Of a DNA stretch of 64,000 nt, positions 62,476-64,000 are shown piece after piece. The notes under the pieces are model-generated. The model made no database searches, was not told the origin of the DNA, and was given only the letters and a program-made list of their open reading frames with translations. The stretch covers positions 434,001 through 498,000 of the forward strand of contig NZ_CP102770.1 of the NCBI RefSeq assembly GCF_038561935.1. The letters run 5' to 3'. Position 1 is the first letter of the stretch. Each line of letters starts with the position of its first letter. The position numbers and the translations under genes are program-made. The DNA is from Myxococcus stipitatus (lineage in GTDB: Bacteria; Myxococcota; Myxococcia; Myxococcales; Myxococcaceae).

Positions 62476-62493
62476 ATGAAGTCCCAAATATGA
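62476..62493 (+). other. Five-codon minigene with strong ribosome site
   Basis: GGAGG at 62467-62471 sits five bases before ATG AAG TCC CAA ATA TGA (MKSQI). The five-codon frame lies 60 bp before the start of a lipoprotein gene and could be a translated leader. It may also be chance. Confidence 0.2.
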
Positions 62494-62553
62494 GCAGGCG
62501 GGCGAGCACACCGGCCCGTGACGGCGTGGTCGAATCCGGGTAGAACGGCCGCC

Positions 62554-62805
62554 GTGAGACGCACCGCGCACGCAATCCTCGCTGCCATCGGAGCGGGGAT
62601 GTTGGGATGCAATGACCTGGAAGTCTGTGGCTCCACGGCCCAGGACATCACCCGCGATGACGGGAGCGTCTATCGGTGTGTGACCTCCGAGGACTGCCCC
62701 CGGACCTCCCGCGTCAACGTGTGCGTCACCGATGTCTCGCCCATCGCCGAGTGCGTGAGCTGCGCGTCCTCGCGCTGCGTCACCATCATCCCGGAGAAGT
62801 GCTAG
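62554..62805 (+). CDS. Small Cys-rich lipoprotein (83 aa)
   Basis: GTG 62554 gives MRRTAHAILAAIGAGMLGC, a signal with lipobox LGC (Cys19). A GTG at 62518 is an alternative with a poorer signal. The mature chain has six or more Cys in pairs (CGSTAQD, CVTSEDCPR, CVTD, CVSCASSRC, KC), a likely disulfide-rich fold. It shares a base with the next start codon (TAGTG), so the TPR lipoprotein gene downstream is translationally coupled. Function unknown; the pair may act together at the outer membrane. Confidence 0.7.
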   Translation: MRRTAHAILAAIGAGMLGCNDLEVCGSTAQDITRDDGSVYRCVTSEDCPRTSRVNVCVTDVSPIAECVSCASSRCVTIIPEKC

Positions 62806-63713
62806 TGCGGGCCCTGCGGCTCGCCGTCGTGGCGCTGGCCCTGGCGGCTGGCGGGTGTCGCGACAAGCCCGTGGACCATCTGCAGCGCGCCCGCGACGCC
62901 ACCTTCGAGAAGCGTCCCGATGAGGCCCTGGTCGAGTACCGCAAGGCCTTCGACATGTTGCGGCACGACAGCACCCCCGAGGCGCTCGTCCTCCGCGCAC
63001 GCGCCCTGAAGGGTGCCGCCGACGTCTACTGGCTGGAGCAGCGCAAGGTGAAGGAGGCCGTGGGCGTCTACCGCGAGCTCATCCAGCAGTGCCCCGAGTC
63101 CCCCGAGGCACTCGAGGCCCGCATCATCCTGGCGGAGCTGCTGCGCGTTCACTACCGGGACCTGCGCGGCGCCATCGACCAGTTCACCGCGGCGCTCCAG
63201 CGCAACCCACCCCAGGGTGCGGAGCTGCACTACCAGGTGGCCAAGCTCTACTTCGAGCTGGGCGACTATCAGCAGTGCGAACTGGAGACGCGCCGCCTCG
63301 TCGAGCGCTTCGCCACCAGCGCCTTCGTGGACGACTCGCTGTTCCTCCAGGCGCAGGCCATCGCGATGATTGAGGGCCGGCGCCAGGATGCCTCGCGCGC
63401 CTTCGCGGACCTGCGCACCCGCTTCCCGGACTCGGAGCTGTCGCCGCACGCGCTGTTCGAGATGGGCAAGCTGCGCTCGGACGCGGGCGAGCACGAGAAG
63501 GCCATCGAGACCTGGGTGGAGACACTCAAGACGCACCCGGACCCGTCGCTGGTGCAGGACTACATCGCCCGCGCACGCAAGCGCATCGCCAACACCACGG
63601 CGGAAGGCGTGGGGCAGCGCGAGGTGGCCTTCGACCGGGCCCGTCCCGCGCCGCGCTCCTCGCTGGAGGCCGTGGGTGGCCGTCCCGAGGAAGCCGCCCA
63701 CGAGCACGACTGA
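62805..63713 (+). CDS. TPR lipoprotein (302 aa)
   Basis: GTG 62805 gives MRALRLAVVALALAAGGCRDKP, lipobox AGGC (Cys18). The mature protein is built of tetratricopeptide repeats: HLQRARDATFEKRPDEALVEYRKAF, LKGAADVYWLEQRKVKEAVGVYRELI, GAELHYQVAKLYFELGDYQQCELETRRL, SPHALFEMGKLRSDAGEHEKAIETW. The last 50 residues are disordered and basic. It resembles BamD/YbgF-type TPR lipoproteins, but I see no assembly partner beside it. Probably an envelope scaffold, attached to the outer membrane. Confidence 0.8.
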   Translation: MRALRLAVVALALAAGGCRDKPVDHLQRARDATFEKRPDEALVEYRKAFDMLRHDSTPEALVLRARALKGAADVYWLEQRKVKEAVGVYRELIQQCPESPEALEARIILAELLRVHYRDLRGAIDQFTAALQRNPPQGAELHYQVAKLYFELGDYQQCELETRRLVERFATSAFVDDSLFLQAQAIAMIEGRRQDASRAFADLRTRFPDSELSPHALFEMGKLRSDAGEHEKAIETWVETLKTHPDPSLVQDYIARARKRIANTTAEGVGQREVAFDRARPAPRSSLEAVGGRPEEAAHEHD

Positions 63714-63731
63714 CGCGAGGGCGCTTTCGCC

Positions 63732-64000
63732 CTATGCCGCCACGTCCAGCACCGCCTCCATCAGCGGCGCCGCCACCGCCGGGTCATCCGCGTCCGCCAC
63801 CAGCAGCAGGTGCACGCGGCCCCCTTCCACGCGAGCGTCGATGCCCTCCAGCTTCACCTTCGCGTCCACGCCATCCAGGAACAGCGGCGTCCCGTCCTGC
63901 GCCAGCAGGCCCACCGCGGAACCCTTGATGGCGCCATCGGCGTAGGTGTCGCGGGTGTCCTCGGCCGTCGCGGTGAAGACCATGCGCCCGTCCGGCAGTG
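63732..64000 (-). CDS. Unidentified protein, 5' end outside window
   Basis: Open from the right edge and ending at 63732. Visible residues: LPDGRMVFTATAEDTRDTYAD, GSAVGLLAQDGTPLFLDGVDAKV, GIDARVEGGRVHLLLVADAD and APLMEAVLDVAA. The chain is beta-rich with a short final helix. It could be a C-terminal domain with an alpha/beta fold, but the family cannot be named from 89 residues. Its stop lies 18 bp from the convergent TPR lipoprotein stop. Confidence 0.6.
   Translation of the reverse strand, partial: LPDGRMVFTATAEDTRDTYADGAIKGSAVGLLAQDGTPLFLDGVDAKVKLEGIDARVEGGRVHLLLVADADDPAVAAPLMEAVLDVAA

Overview
The window is very GC-rich, densely coded myxobacterial DNA, most likely from the Myxococcus/Corallococcus/Pyxidicoccus group. 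The assignment rests on content rather than a database search: an FHA-domain sigma-54 activator, a TIGR02265/DUF2378-type protein, an MXAN_5187-like protein, many secreted lipoproteins, a type IVa minor-pilin/PilY1 cluster with a TfcP-like cytochrome, and tandem lspA genes. I saw no rRNA, tRNA, CRISPR array, insertion sequence or prophage.

Region 1 (1-16848) is a type VI secretion (T6SS) cargo island read as one operon: three consecutive VgrG spike genes (the first cut by the window edge), a candidate effector, three tandem 315-aa beta-propeller-like proteins repeated at an exact 1008-bp period, a small VgrG-linked protein, a PAAR-like DUF4150 tip, a DUF3396 immunity-family protein, a long HEAT-like TIGR02270-type protein, a DUF2169 protein and a ketosynthase-fold protein without the catalytic cysteine. 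No T6SS core gene is present, so this is spike, effector and immunity cargo that relies on machinery elsewhere. It is the best candidate here for an undescribed system.

Region 2 (17016-35418) is mixed: a secreted protein, a GAF/GAF/PAS/GAF histidine kinase, Kup potassium transporter, a hotdog-like protein, a TIGR02265 protein, a metallophosphoesterase, a lipoprotein joining a lytic-transglycosylase-like domain to an amidase and a golvesin-type domain, a TolB-like propeller protein, two lipoproteins (one a Gly/Asn-rich repeat protein), a zinc-ribbon membrane protein, a FrnE-like DsbA, a RimK-like ligase and the FHA-sigma-54 activator. The intergenic stretches before kup, after kup and before the amidase carry dyads and hairpins.

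Region 3 (35559-40020) is a five-gene Tad-like pseudopilin operon (TadE, TadG-like, TadE, a small protein with four CX3C motifs, a secreted protein) without Tad ATPase or secretin genes, followed by ileS (40056-42956).

Region 4 (43038-50916, minus strand) encodes a type IVa pilus priming/tip complex, pilX-tfcP-pilY1-pilV-pilW-fimU, behind a near-consensus sigma-54 promoter. The cytochrome has CXXCH but no methionine in its mature chain and has Cys93 where the distal Met would be. PilY1 keeps a DxDxDGxxD calcium loop.

Region 5 (51108-64000) holds a MoaD-like/Mut7-C protein, a lipoprotein with a TD-rich stalk and an endonuclease/exonuclease/phosphatase domain, the lipoprotein maturation genes lspA-lspA-lgt, small lipoproteins, a LytS/LytR-type two-component pair, an alpha/beta hydrolase lipoprotein, a NADAR protein, a TPR lipoprotein and one gene truncated at the right edge.
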